A stretch of DNA of 64,000 nt from an uncultured Oscillospiraceae bacterium. GTDB taxonomy: Bacteria > Bacillota > Clostridia > Oscillospirales > Oscillospiraceae. The stretch is taken from NCBI GenBank assembly GCA_934565655.1, contig CAKTIE010000004.1:80632-144631 (forward strand). Reading direction: 5' to 3'. Shown here in pieces: positions 42,155-52,347 of this stretch. The position numbers were made by a program, and so were the translations under genes. Each line of letters begins with the position of its first letter. The stretch's first letter is position 1. The notes under the pieces are model-generated. The model saw only the letters and a program-made list of their open reading frames with translations, was not told the origin of the DNA and searched no databases.

Positions 42155-42221
42155 TTGCAGATGGCGCCAGGGTCTGGTATAATAAAATAACAACGCACGG
42201 CAGAGGACACTCTGCCGTGCG
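42155..42221 (+). promoter_or_regulatory. tex promoter and 5' hairpin
   Basis: TTGCAG (42155-42160) and TATAAT (42178-42183) are 17 bp apart. A perfect 12-bp hairpin CGCACGGCAGAG-gaca-CTCTGCCGTGCG (42194-42221) would lie at the very 5' end of the transcript. It may stabilise the tex mRNA or end the upstream araC transcript. Confidence 0.65.
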
Positions 42222-42276
42222 AGTCCTTGGAGAGGGACGTGAATCACTACTACTCTATACCGAACAGGAAATTCCT

Positions 42277-44445
42277 ATGGATATTATTCAAACCATTGCA
42301 CAGGAGCTTGATAAAAACCCGCAGCATGTGGAAAACGTTGTCCGCCTGCTGGATGAGGGAAATACCATCCCCTTTATCGCCCGCTACCGCAAGGAGCTGC
42401 ACGGCGCCATGGATGACACCGCTCTGCGCACGCTGGAGGAACGGCTCCAGTACCTGCGGAATCTGGCCGAGCGCCGGGAGACGGTGAAGAAGGCCATCGA
42501 GGAGCAGGGGAAGCTGACGGAGGAGCTGTCCGCCGCCATCGACAGTGCCGGAACGCTGGCGGAGGTGGAGGATCTCTACCGTCCCTATAAGCAGAAGCGC
42601 CGCACCCGTGCCACGGCGGCGCGGGAGAAGGGGCTGGAGCCGCTGGCGCTGCTGCTGTTGGCCCAAGAGAAAAATAGTCCTGCGCCGGAACTGGCGGCGC
42701 AGGACTATATCGACCCGGAGAAGGGTGTGGAGACGGCGGCGGACGCCCTACAGGGCGCCAACGGCATCGTGGCCGAGATGCTTTCCGACGACGCGGATAT
42801 CCGCAAGGCTCTGCGGAGCCTGCTGACGCGGCAGGGCCGTCTCCGCAGTCTGGCCGCCGTGGAGGCGGACAGCGTCTACCGGCTGTATTACGACTTCGAG
42901 CAGCCGCTGTCCAGGCTGGCCGGGCATCAGATATTGGCCATCAACCGGGGCGAAAAGGAGGGCTTCCTCTCGGTCACCGTGCTGCTGGACCGTGACGCGG
43001 CGCTGCCGCTGATGCGCCGTGCCGTGGTGAAGCCCGGCTCCGCCGCCATGGAATTCATCAAGGCGGCCTGCGAGGACGCCTACGACCGGCTGATCTATCC
43101 CTCGCTGGAGCGGGAGATGCGGAATCTGCTGACGGAGCAGGCCAACGAGGGCGCCATCGGCCAGTTTGCCCTGAACCTGAAGCCGCTGTTGATGCAGCCG
43201 CCGGTGAAGGGAAAGGTCACCATGGGCCTTGACCCCGGCTATCGCATGGGCTGCAAGGTGGCGGTGGTGGACGGCACCGGCAAGGTGCTGGATACCGCGG
43301 TGGTGTATCCCACCTACGGCCAGCGGCAGAAGAACGAGGCCATTGCCGTGCTGGCGAAGCTGATCCGGAAGCACGGCGTGGAGCACATCGCCATCGGCAA
43401 CGGCACCGCCAGCCGGGAGACGGAGCAGATGGCGGTGGAGCTGATCCATCAGGTGAACGGGGCCGGTGCGCATGTCAGCTATATGATCGTCTCCGAGGCG
43501 GGCGCGTCCGTGTATTCCGCCAGCAAGCTGGCCGCCGAGGAGTTCCCTCAGTACGATGTGAACCTCCGCAGCGCCGTGTCCATCGCCCGGCGGCTGCAGG
43601 ATCCTCTGGCGGAGCTGGTGAAGATCGACCCCAAGGCCATCGGCGTGGGGCAGTATCAGCACGATATGCCCGCAAAGCAGCTGGACGAGGCCCTCAGCGG
43701 CGTGGTGGAGGACTGCGTCAACGCCGTGGGCGTGGATATCAACACGGCGTCGCCGTCCCTTTTGCAGCGGGTGGCGGGCCTGAACGGCACCACGGCGAAA
43801 AACGTGGTGGCCTACCGGGAGGAGAACGGCGCGTTTACCTCCCGCGCCCAGATCAAGAAGGTGCCCAAGCTGGGGCCCAAGGCCTTCCAGCAGTGCGCCG
43901 GCTTCCTGCGGGTGCCGGAGAGCAAGAGCGTGCTGGACAACACCGCCGTCCATCCGGAGAGCTACGACGCCGCCAAGGCGCTGCTGGAGCTGGCGGGCTA
44001 TACGCTGGCGGATGTGAAGGCGGAGCGCATTTCCGACCTGCCGCAGCGCGTCAAAGCTTACGGAGAGGAGAAAGCCGCCCAGGCCATCGGCGTGGGCGTG
44101 CCGACTCTGCGGGATATCGTCTCCGAGTTGCTGAAGCCGGGACGGGACGTCCGCGATGAGCTGCCCAAGCCCATCCTGCGCACTGACGTGCTGGAGATGA
44201 AGGACCTCAAGCCCGGCATGGAGCTGACCGGCACCGTGCGCAACGTCATTGACTTCGGCGTGTTCGTGGACATCGGCGTCCACCAGGACGGACTGGTGCA
44301 CATCTCCCAGGTGTCCGATAAATTCATCCATCACCCCTCCGAGGCGGTGTCCGTGGGGGATATCGTGAAGGTGGTGGTGCTGGACGTGGACGAAAAGAAA
44401 AAGCGCATCAGCCTCAGCATGAAGCAGGCGAAGCAGGGCTACTGA
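42277..44445 (+). CDS. tex: Tex-family RNA-binding transcription accessory protein
   Basis: A 722-residue Tex homologue. It has the N-terminal helical core (FIARYRKELHGAMDD; VEDLYRPYKQKRRTRATAAREKG, quoted in part), the YqgF/RNase H-like domain at ~320-450 (GLDPGYRMGCKVAVVDGTG; HIAIGNGTASRETEQ), helix-hairpin-helix (ASPSLLQRVAGLNGTTAKNV) and a C-terminal S1 domain at ~645-715 (GMELTGTVRNVIDFGVFVDI). Tex associates with RNA polymerase and nucleic acids and has roles in transcription and stress. The ATG at 42277 begins the conserved MDIIQTIAQEL; longer frames upstream overlap araC. It converges on the LarA-like gene with a 5-bp gap and no terminator. Confidence 0.93.
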   Translation: MDIIQTIAQELDKNPQHVENVVRLLDEGNTIPFIARYRKELHGAMDDTALRTLEERLQYLRNLAERRETVKKAIEEQGKLTEELSAAIDSAGTLAEVEDLYRPYKQKRRTRATAAREKGLEPLALLLLAQEKNSPAPELAAQDYIDPEKGVETAADALQGANGIVAEMLSDDADIRKALRSLLTRQGRLRSLAAVEADSVYRLYYDFEQPLSRLAGHQILAINRGEKEGFLSVTVLLDRDAALPLMRRAVVKPGSAAMEFIKAACEDAYDRLIYPSLEREMRNLLTEQANEGAIGQFALNLKPLLMQPPVKGKVTMGLDPGYRMGCKVAVVDGTGKVLDTAVVYPTYGQRQKNEAIAVLAKLIRKHGVEHIAIGNGTASRETEQMAVELIHQVNGAGAHVSYMIVSEAGASVYSASKLAAEEFPQYDVNLRSAVSIARRLQDPLAELVKIDPKAIGVGQYQHDMPAKQLDEALSGVVEDCVNAVGVDINTASPSLLQRVAGLNGTTAKNVVAYREENGAFTSRAQIKKVPKLGPKAFQQCAGFLRVPESKSVLDNTAVHPESYDAAKALLELAGYTLADVKAERISDLPQRVKAYGEEKAAQAIGVGVPTLRDIVSELLKPGRDVRDELPKPILRTDVLEMKDLKPGMELTGTVRNVIDFGVFVDIGVHQDGLVHISQVSDKFIHHPSEAVSVGDIVKVVVLDVDEKKKRISLSMKQAKQGY

Positions 44446-44450
44446 TCGCG

Positions 44451-45722
44451 TTAAAATTTCTCCCGGTCGATCCACAGTCCCAGCGCGGGATTGGGGATAT
44501 AGTAGACCGTCTCGCCGTCTACGGTGTTATAGCCGTATTGCAGCTTGTGGGGATCGTATCTGGCGGCCGTTTCGTCGTAGTCCGCGCTCCGGAAGCCCAC
44601 AGAGTCGATCTCCTCGTGGGAGATGCTCTTTACGGCGTAGGTGATGGTGAACCGGCCGTCCGAGGAGCCGTGGATCAGATGGGCGGCCGCGCCCATGTTG
44701 TCCCGCAGATCCTGATTCTCCGGCTTTTTGAATTCCTCCAGCGTATGGAGACGGCCGCGGTAGCCGTATTTGCGGATCAGGGCGTCCACCTGCGCATCCT
44801 CGCCGAACTTTGTGATGCCGGGCGCCAGCACGATCAGCTCGCCGCCGTCGGCCATGGCCATACGGGTGCGGTAGATGGCCTTGTTGCCCAGCCATGTGCT
44901 CTTGAACTCGCTGGGGTCCAGATAGACCACGCACTTTTTCAGCCCGTGCTCCACAAAGTCGATGTTTTTCTCCTGAGCCAGCCGGACGGCTTCGGTCAGG
45001 CACTCCCGGCCCTCACCGATGAACAGGCCGTGGGTGCGGATGCTGCCGCCGGGCGCGGTGGTGACAGTCAGGGCGAAGAGAATGGGGCGATCCTTCAGGA
45101 AGTGCTCCATGCCGTAGTCGAACAGCTTCCGTACCGGGGTGTGATCCTTGCCCATCATGCGCTCCATGCCGTACACAGCGCCCACCATGTGGCTTTTGTT
45201 GATCATATCGCTGCCGCCCACGCCCACAAACAGGTTTTTGGCATGGTTGGACATGCCGATGACCTCGTGAGGCACCACCTGACCGGGGGAGATGATCAGA
45301 TCGTAGCGCTCGTCCATCACGCGGCGGTTGATTTCCACGCTGACGGGATCGTGCCACAGCCCTTCGGTGATCTCCTCCAGATAAGCGGCGGGGATCTCGC
45401 CCAGCCGGACTACGTCGGTGCGCCAGTTGTGGGGAATGAGCGTTTCATAGGGGATGTCGCCGAACATGACGGCGGCCTGCTCCCGCGTGACCGGCTCATG
45501 AGTCCCCAGCGCGGGGAGAATATCCACCTGAGCGCCCATGTCCTGCAGAATATGATAGTAAGTATTGGTGATAAAACCGGCGTTGGAGTGGAACCGGGTA
45601 AAGTCGGGCGGCAGGATCAGCACGCGCCGGGGGTTCCGTCCGGTCAGACTGGTCAGCAGCGCGTTGGCGATCTCCTCCCGCGTCAGGCCGGTCTCTGTTT
45701 CCGCAATCCTGAATACGTTCAT
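44451..45722 (-). CDS. LarA-family nickel-pincer enzyme, divergent type
   Basis: A 423-residue LarA/DUF2088 homologue. Numbered from the ATG at 45722, the residues that bind the nickel-pincer nucleotide in lactate racemase have equivalents with exact spacing: H75 (ALGTHEP), H152 (VPHEVIGM), K162 (NHAKN) and H178 (KSHMVG), 10 and 16 residues apart as in LarA. The usual glycine-rich G-x-x-G-G-x-K block is replaced by MSNHAKN, marking a different subfamily. The gene follows a UxuB-like dehydrogenase with TGATATG coupling in a sugar-acid operon. A racemase/epimerase acting on a sugar acid is inferred; the substrate is unknown. Confidence 0.8.
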   Translation of the reverse strand: MNVFRIAETETGLTREEIANALLTSLTGRNPRRVLILPPDFTRFHSNAGFITNTYYHILQDMGAQVDILPALGTHEPVTREQAAVMFGDIPYETLIPHNWRTDVVRLGEIPAAYLEEITEGLWHDPVSVEINRRVMDERYDLIISPGQVVPHEVIGMSNHAKNLFVGVGGSDMINKSHMVGAVYGMERMMGKDHTPVRKLFDYGMEHFLKDRPILFALTVTTAPGGSIRTHGLFIGEGRECLTEAVRLAQEKNIDFVEHGLKKCVVYLDPSEFKSTWLGNKAIYRTRMAMADGGELIVLAPGITKFGEDAQVDALIRKYGYRGRLHTLEEFKKPENQDLRDNMGAAAHLIHGSSDGRFTITYAVKSISHEEIDSVGFRSADYDETAARYDPHKLQYGYNTVDGETVYYIPNPALGLWIDREKF

Positions 45723-45723
45723 A

Positions 45724-46572
45724 TCACACACCGCTGTACGCGCTGAAGCCGCCATCGATGGGCAGAACGACGCCGGTGATGAAGGAGGCGGCTTCGTTGT
45801 TCAGCAGGAACAGCACTGCGCCCACCAGCTCCTCCGGCTGGCCGAAGCGTCCCATGGGCGTGGCGGCAAGGATCTTGCCGGTGCGTGCCGTGGGCGTGCC
45901 GTCCGGGTTCCACAGCAGGGCCTTGTTCTGGTTGGTGGACAGGAAGCCCGGCGCGATGGCGTTGACCCGGATGCCCTGCTTGACAAAGTGTACCGCCAGC
46001 CATTGGGTGAAATTGGAGATGGCGGCCTTCGCGCCGGAATAGGCGGGGATCTTCGTCAGCGGGGTAAAGGCGTTCATGGAGGAGATGTTCAGGATATTGC
46101 AGCCCTCGCGGCCCAGCATATCCTGGGCGAATACCTGCGTGGGGATCAGCGTGCCCAGGAAGTTGAGGTTGAAAACGAACTCGACGCCCTTCTGCTCCAG
46201 ATCGAAGAAGGAGTACAGCTCGGCATCCAGATCACCGGCTTCGTAGTACTCCTTGTCGGTGGTGGCGCGGGGATTGTTGCCGCCCGCGCCGTTGAGCAGG
46301 ATGTCACAGGGGCCAAGCTCCGCCAGCACCTGCTGATGGCAGGCCTCCATGGAGGCCTTGTCCAGCACATTGCAGGCGTAGGCCACGGCGGTGCCGCCGT
46401 CGGCGTTGATCTCCTCCGCCACCTTCCGGGCGGCGGCTTCGTTCAGATCCAGAACGGCGACCCTGGCGCCGGCAGACGCCAGCGCCCTGGAAAACATGGC
46501 GCAGAGGATGCCGCCGGCGCCGGTGACAACGGCGACCTTGCCGCGCAGATCCGTGTTCAGGGGTAATTTCAT
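45724..46572 (-). CDS. SDR oxidoreductase, fructuronate reductase-like (UxuB/YjmF type)
   Basis: A 282-residue short-chain dehydrogenase: VVTGAGGILCAMFSRAL cofactor motif, VLDLNE acidic residue favouring NAD, NGAGGNNPR, SSMNAFTPL, YSGAKAAISNF (YxxxK) and NAIAPGF. The NGAGGNNP loop and the 40-residue insert (KEYYEAGDLDAELYSFFDLE) are features of D-mannonate/D-fructuronate oxidoreductases of the SDR type. It would interconvert fructuronate and mannonate. AAAGGAGG precedes the ATG; it lies 15 bp after gnd. Confidence 0.8.
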   Translation of the reverse strand: MKLPLNTDLRGKVAVVTGAGGILCAMFSRALASAGARVAVLDLNEAAARKVAEEINADGGTAVAYACNVLDKASMEACHQQVLAELGPCDILLNGAGGNNPRATTDKEYYEAGDLDAELYSFFDLEQKGVEFVFNLNFLGTLIPTQVFAQDMLGREGCNILNISSMNAFTPLTKIPAYSGAKAAISNFTQWLAVHFVKQGIRVNAIAPGFLSTNQNKALLWNPDGTPTARTGKILAATPMGRFGQPEELVGAVLFLLNNEAASFITGVVLPIDGGFSAYSGV

Positions 46573-46587
46573 AGAAAAGCCTCCTTT

Positions 46588-48039
<1,452 letters not shown>

Positions 48040-48056
48040 CTGCGTGTCTCCTTTCT

Positions 48057-49136
48057 TCAGCGCTGTACCCGGGCGTTGCCGGCGTACACGTCCCAGACCT
48101 GCTTTTCATCCGCAGGCTCCGCGTAATCGTTGAGGCTGGAGGCGGCCAGAACGCCGGAGGCCCAGCCGAATTGCAGGCACTTTTCCCCGCTCCAGCCGTT
48201 CAGCACGCCGTACAGCACGCCGCCGGTGAAGCCGTCGCCGCCGCCGATGCGGTCCAGCACCTGAATGGGCCGCGGCTCCTCCACGAACCAGCTGTCGCCG
48301 TCCAGCAGGATGGTGCCCCAGAGATGCTCGTTGGCGGAAAGCACCTGCCGCAGCGTGGTGGCGAACATGCGGGCGTTGGGATACCGCTCCCGCACCTGCA
48401 TGATCATGGTCTTGAAGCTGTCGAGCTTGGCGGCAAGCTCCCTGCCGCCCGCCTCGGGGCCTTTGAAGCCCAGGCACAGCTGGAAATCCTCCTCGTTGCC
48501 TACCAGAATGTCGGCGCAGGAGGCGATCTCATGGAACGCGGCGGACAGCTCCGCCTCGCGGCCCTTCCAGAAGGTGGCGCGGTAGTTGAGGTCGAAGGAG
48601 ACCAGTGTGCCGTACTGCCTGGCCGCTTTGGCCAGCGCAAGGCAGCACCGGGTGGTCTCGGGACTCATGGCGGCGATCAGGCCGGAGATGTGCAGGATGC
48701 CTACGCCCTCCCGGCCGAAGATGCGCGCAATGTCGAAATCCTCTGCGCTGAGAGTGCGGCCCACCTCACCGGCCCGGTCGTTCCACACGCGGGGCGCCCG
48801 CATGCCGAAGCCGGAGTCGGCAATGTTGAACTGGTGGCGGTAGCCCCACGGGCCGCCCTGCTCCACCTCGACGCCCTCGCAGCGGATGTTGCGGGCGCGC
48901 AGCTGCCGCTTGATGAATTCGGCGATGGGGCTGCCCTTGACGAACTTCGTCAGCGCAAGGCACTCGTGGCCCAGGCTGGAGGAAACGTTCAGCACGTTGG
49001 TCTCGGCGCTGGTGGCCTGCAGGCGGAACAGGTCGCTGTTGTGTACCGCCATCCGGTCGGGCGGCGTGATGCGCACGCCCATGGAGGTGACGCAGGCGAC
49101 GGCGTATTTTTTTTCTTCACGGATACAAAGACTCAT
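48057..49136 (-). CDS. PfkB-family sugar kinase (2-keto-3-deoxygluconate kinase-like)
   Basis: A 359-residue ribokinase-fold kinase. The catalytic base and anion hole are in DRIGGGDGFTGGVLYGVL. The ATP-site strand and substrate motifs SFDLNYRATFW and GNEEDF (here LVGNEEDFQLCLG) match KdgK-type enzymes. GGAGG precedes the ATG. Between gnd and a LarA gene, it probably phosphorylates a keto-deoxy acid or gluconate derivative; the exact substrate is uncertain. Confidence 0.82.
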   Translation of the reverse strand: MSLCIREEKKYAVACVTSMGVRITPPDRMAVHNSDLFRLQATSAETNVLNVSSSLGHECLALTKFVKGSPIAEFIKRQLRARNIRCEGVEVEQGGPWGYRHQFNIADSGFGMRAPRVWNDRAGEVGRTLSAEDFDIARIFGREGVGILHISGLIAAMSPETTRCCLALAKAARQYGTLVSFDLNYRATFWKGREAELSAAFHEIASCADILVGNEEDFQLCLGFKGPEAGGRELAAKLDSFKTMIMQVRERYPNARMFATTLRQVLSANEHLWGTILLDGDSWFVEEPRPIQVLDRIGGGDGFTGGVLYGVLNGWSGEKCLQFGWASGVLAASSLNDYAEPADEKQVWDVYAGNARVQR

Positions 49137-49206
49137 AGCAGATACCTCCGTTACAGTTGGCTATGCCTGCCGGAAGGGCAGGCGGAATATGGTGGCGAAA
49201 GGGCCG

Positions 49207-50484
49207 TTACACCGGCGGCGTCAGGCGGCACAGCATCTCTCCGCCGTGGGGGATGATCCCGATGGCGGCATCTTCACCCATCAGGCGATGGGCCTTTTCC
49301 AGTGCCTGCTCCAGCGAGGGCATTTTCTCAAAGCCCAGCAGCCGCGCGTCCTCGGCGGAGATGCCTTCGCTGATGAGGAGCACGGTGCAGTAGTCCTTTG
49401 TCTGGACGCGGATGAAGGCCTCGCCCACGCCGAGGATGTCCTCCTCCGATTTTTCGGAGATGACCCGGTGCAGCACCTCAGGCGGCGCGTTGTAGTATTT
49501 GCGGATGGTCTGCTCATGGGCGGGCGCGCAGCCGCAGATGCCGGATTCCGCCGACAGCAGCAGGATCATCACGCCGCCCCGGCGGACTGCCCGGTGTGCG
49601 AAAATGAAGGGCTTCGCGCCCTGCCAGAAGTCCGCGTTGGCGGGGTTGGCCGAGACGATCAGAATATCGGCCGGCGCGGGGATCGGCGGACACAGAACCT
49701 TTTCCGCAAAGGCCACACCGGCCCGGTGGGCCTGAATGAAATCACCGGCAAAGACACCGAGAATACGGCCCTGCTCGTCCAGCACCGTGTTGACGATCCA
49801 GGAGAGGCCGACTCTGGCGGCCAGTTCCTCCATGGTGCGGCGGAACAGGTTGTCTGTGCCGCCGCAGGTCAGCAGCAGATCCTGCTGCGTATTGGAAATG
49901 TTGTGGATGGCGTTGGTGGTCTCCTCGCCGCAGACGCCGGGCATGATGATCTTGGCGCCGCCGCCCCAACCGGCGGCGATGTGGGGGACGATATTGCCGA
50001 TGCCGATGATGGTGTCGGCCTCCAGCACCTCGCGGTAGACCATGATGCTGGTGCCGTCGGGCATTTTTCCGGCCATGGCATAGCGCTCGGTGTCCAGATA
50101 GCTGATGTTCACCACCGGATACCTCCGGGCAAACTCGCCCAGATCCTGCCGGATCTCCTCATCCGTCATGGGACGGTGGGTGCCTAGCGCGATGATCAGC
50201 GAGACATCCAGGCCGGGGATGGCGTCCAGCCTTGCGGACAGGTGCCGCAGAATGGCCTGCCGCGGTGTGGGCCGGGTGATGTCGTCCACGATCAGGGCCA
50301 CCTTGCTGCCGGGCCGCACCAGCTCCTCCAGCGCGGGAGCGCCGATGGGCGCGTCCAGCGCGGTGCGGATCAGCTCGTCCGGATCGGGAAGCGGCTCCGG
50401 GTGACGGGCGGCGGCATGGAAGATCACATGCTCCGCCGTGCAGGATAGGGTCTTGTCCCCGTAGGGGATCTCATAAACGGGCAT
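49207..50484 (-). CDS. LarA-family nickel-pincer racemase/epimerase
   Basis: A 425-residue lactate-racemase homologue. All cofactor ligands are present: H103 (ALGTHRPMT), H168 (VPHIAAGWGGG), K178 (AKIIMPGV, covalent to the pincer pyridinium in LarA) and H194 (NAIHN), offset by about six from Lactiplantibacillus LarA. VDDITRPTPRQ is the family N-terminal block. It lies between the ABC importer and the sugar kinase, so a sugar-acid C2 epimerase (as described for gluconate epimerases of this superfamily) is more likely than lactate racemase. It would depend on cofactor made by larB/larE. Confidence 0.88.
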   Translation of the reverse strand: MPVYEIPYGDKTLSCTAEHVIFHAAARHPEPLPDPDELIRTALDAPIGAPALEELVRPGSKVALIVDDITRPTPRQAILRHLSARLDAIPGLDVSLIIALGTHRPMTDEEIRQDLGEFARRYPVVNISYLDTERYAMAGKMPDGTSIMVYREVLEADTIIGIGNIVPHIAAGWGGGAKIIMPGVCGEETTNAIHNISNTQQDLLLTCGGTDNLFRRTMEELAARVGLSWIVNTVLDEQGRILGVFAGDFIQAHRAGVAFAEKVLCPPIPAPADILIVSANPANADFWQGAKPFIFAHRAVRRGGVMILLLSAESGICGCAPAHEQTIRKYYNAPPEVLHRVISEKSEEDILGVGEAFIRVQTKDYCTVLLISEGISAEDARLLGFEKMPSLEQALEKAHRLMGEDAAIGIIPHGGEMLCRLTPPV

Positions 50485-50490
50485 AGGCGT

Positions 50491-51351
50491 TTACCCCTTT
50501 ACGGCGCCGGCGGTCAGACCGGCGATGATATACTTCTGGGCCAGCAGCGCGATCACCAGAATGGGAAGGGTGATCACGACGGCGGCGGCCATCATGGCGC
50601 CCCAGTCCACCGAGGCGTAGGAAACGAAGCTCAGCAGCGCCAGCGGCACGGTCTTTGCCTTGCCTCCGGCCAGGATCAGGCTGAACAGGAAGTTGTTCCA
50701 GGAGAAGATGATGGACAGCAGCGAGGTGGTGATCAGGCCGGGGCCGGTCAGCGGAAGGATGACCTTCAGAAAAGCGGTGACGGTACGGCAGCCGTCCACC
50801 TTGGCCGCCTCGTCGATCTCTACGGAGATGCCCTCGAAATAGGGGATCATGACCCAGACGATGAAGGGAACGTTGATCAGCAGATGGCTGAGGATCAGAC
50901 CGATATGGGTATCGGTGATGCCGAGACGGCTGAAGATGATATACCAGGGCAGCATGAAGGCGATGCCGGGGAAGAAGCGCACCACCAGAATGGCGTTCTC
51001 CGTGCGCTTGCGGTTGCTGCGGGCGATGGCGTAGGCGGCGGGCAGGCCCAGAACAAGGCCCAGCGCCGTGGATACCACCGCCACGATGAAGCTGTTGAGG
51101 ATGGGCTTGACGAAGTCATACCGCTCGAACACCGTGCGGAAATTGCCGAAATATGGCTTGAAATGGAACAGCTGCGTGGGGTCGGTGATCTGGGAATTGG
51201 TCTTGAAGGCGGCCAGTACCATCCAGATAAAGGGGAACAGGGTGAAGAGCAGCACGATCACCAGAAAGACCCAGAAGCAGACCTTGCCGATGATGGTGCG
51301 GGTCCTGCGGCGGCGGTGCGAGCGCAGCAGCTCGGTTGAGATCTCGTTCAT
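50491..51351 (-). CDS. ABC sugar importer permease (MalG-like)
   Basis: A 286-residue six-helix permease. The EAA loop reads EIDEAAKVDGCRTVTAFLKVILP, quoted in part as EIDEAAKVDGC. It opens with TIIGKVCFWVFLVIVLLFTLFPFIWMV, the usual first helix of the second permease. AAGGAGG precedes the ATG at 51351; the frame extends further upstream without a site. It pairs with the next gene upstream in the operon. No ATPase gene is seen, so a shared MsmX-type ATPase is expected. Confidence 0.92.
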   Translation of the reverse strand: MNEISTELLRSHRRRRTRTIIGKVCFWVFLVIVLLFTLFPFIWMVLAAFKTNSQITDPTQLFHFKPYFGNFRTVFERYDFVKPILNSFIVAVVSTALGLVLGLPAAYAIARSNRKRTENAILVVRFFPGIAFMLPWYIIFSRLGITDTHIGLILSHLLINVPFIVWVMIPYFEGISVEIDEAAKVDGCRTVTAFLKVILPLTGPGLITTSLLSIIFSWNNFLFSLILAGGKAKTVPLALLSFVSYASVDWGAMMAAAVVITLPILVIALLAQKYIIAGLTAGAVKG

Positions 51352-51356
51352 GCTGT

Positions 51357-52229
51357 TTACCTCCTTTTCGCGTTGCGCCGCAGGATCATGACCAGCGCGC
51401 AGCAAAGACCGATCTCCGCCAGGAAGCAGATGATCAGCGCCGCGCCGCGGCCCATCTTGAAGTAGCTGAAAATGGATTTGTAGGCCAGAAGATTCACGGT
51501 CTCCGAGGCCTTCAGCGGGCCGCCCTGCGTGGTGGCGTAAATAATGTCAAAGGTCTTGAGCGCGTCGATGATACGCATCAGCGCGGTGACGATCAGTGTG
51601 GGCGCCAGCAGCGGCAGCGTGACCCGGCGGAAGATCTGGAACCGGTTGGCGCCGTCCACCTTGGCGGCCTCAAAGACGTCCTGCGGCATACCGGCCAGAC
51701 CGGCCAGCACGATCAGCATGACCATGGGCGTCCACTCCCACACCTCGATGATGATCATGGATTTCATGACCATGTTGGTGTCGATCAGCCACATGACAGG
51801 CTCAATCCCTAAAAATTTCAACAGATAATTGGCAACGCCCAGTGTGGGCTCATAGATCAGCTGCCAGACCATACCGACGGCGATAGGGGTCGCCACCATC
51901 GGCAGCAGAAACAGCGTTTTGATAAAGTTTTTTCCGGCGAAGGGCCGGTTCAGTACGATGGCGATGCCGGTGCCCAGCACCAGCTCGATGGCCACGGAGC
52001 CGAAGGCCAGATACAGGGTATGGCCGGTGTCGCTCCAGAACTGACTGTCCGTCAGGACGTCGATGTAGTTCTTCAGGCCCAGCCATTTCGGAGCCAGAGC
52101 TCCCATATTCCAGTTGGTAAAAGACAGATAAACCGTGTAGATCAGTGGAAATGCAACCATGAGTACAAGGAATACCATCAGTGGGGCAATCATCAGATCA
52201 TATGAATGCTTTTCTGCCCATTTTTTCAT
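51357..52229 (-). CDS. ABC sugar importer permease (MalF-like)
   Basis: A 290-residue permease: first helix DLMIAPLMVFLVLMVAFPLIY, and EAA loop VFEAAKVDGANRFQIFRRVTLP (quoted in part: DVFEAAKVDGANRFQIF). Its second ATG at 52229 is chosen because GGGAGG then lies seven bases upstream; the ATG two codons earlier is too close. It is the first permease after the binding protein gene. Confidence 0.92.
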   Translation of the reverse strand: MKKWAEKHSYDLMIAPLMVFLVLMVAFPLIYTVYLSFTNWNMGALAPKWLGLKNYIDVLTDSQFWSDTGHTLYLAFGSVAIELVLGTGIAIVLNRPFAGKNFIKTLFLLPMVATPIAVGMVWQLIYEPTLGVANYLLKFLGIEPVMWLIDTNMVMKSMIIIEVWEWTPMVMLIVLAGLAGMPQDVFEAAKVDGANRFQIFRRVTLPLLAPTLIVTALMRIIDALKTFDIIYATTQGGPLKASETVNLLAYKSIFSYFKMGRGAALIICFLAEIGLCCALVMILRRNAKRR

Positions 52230-52291
52230 GTGCATTCCTCCCAGAGAAGTTTGTATTCTTGTTTTGTTCCGTTATATCGGGTGAAGGAGAG

Positions 52292-52329
52292 GCCGCAGGC
52301 AGGCAGACAGACGTCTGCCTGCCTGCGGC
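52292..52329. terminator. 17-bp perfect hairpin between binding-protein and permease genes
   Basis: GCCGCAGGCAGGCAGAC-agac-GTCTGCCTGCCTGCGGC forms a perfect 17-bp stem without a T-run. In this position such hairpins usually cap the binding-protein mRNA and lower read-through into the permease genes. Confidence 0.7.
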
Positions 52330-52347
52330 GCAGAGGAAATGGAGAGG

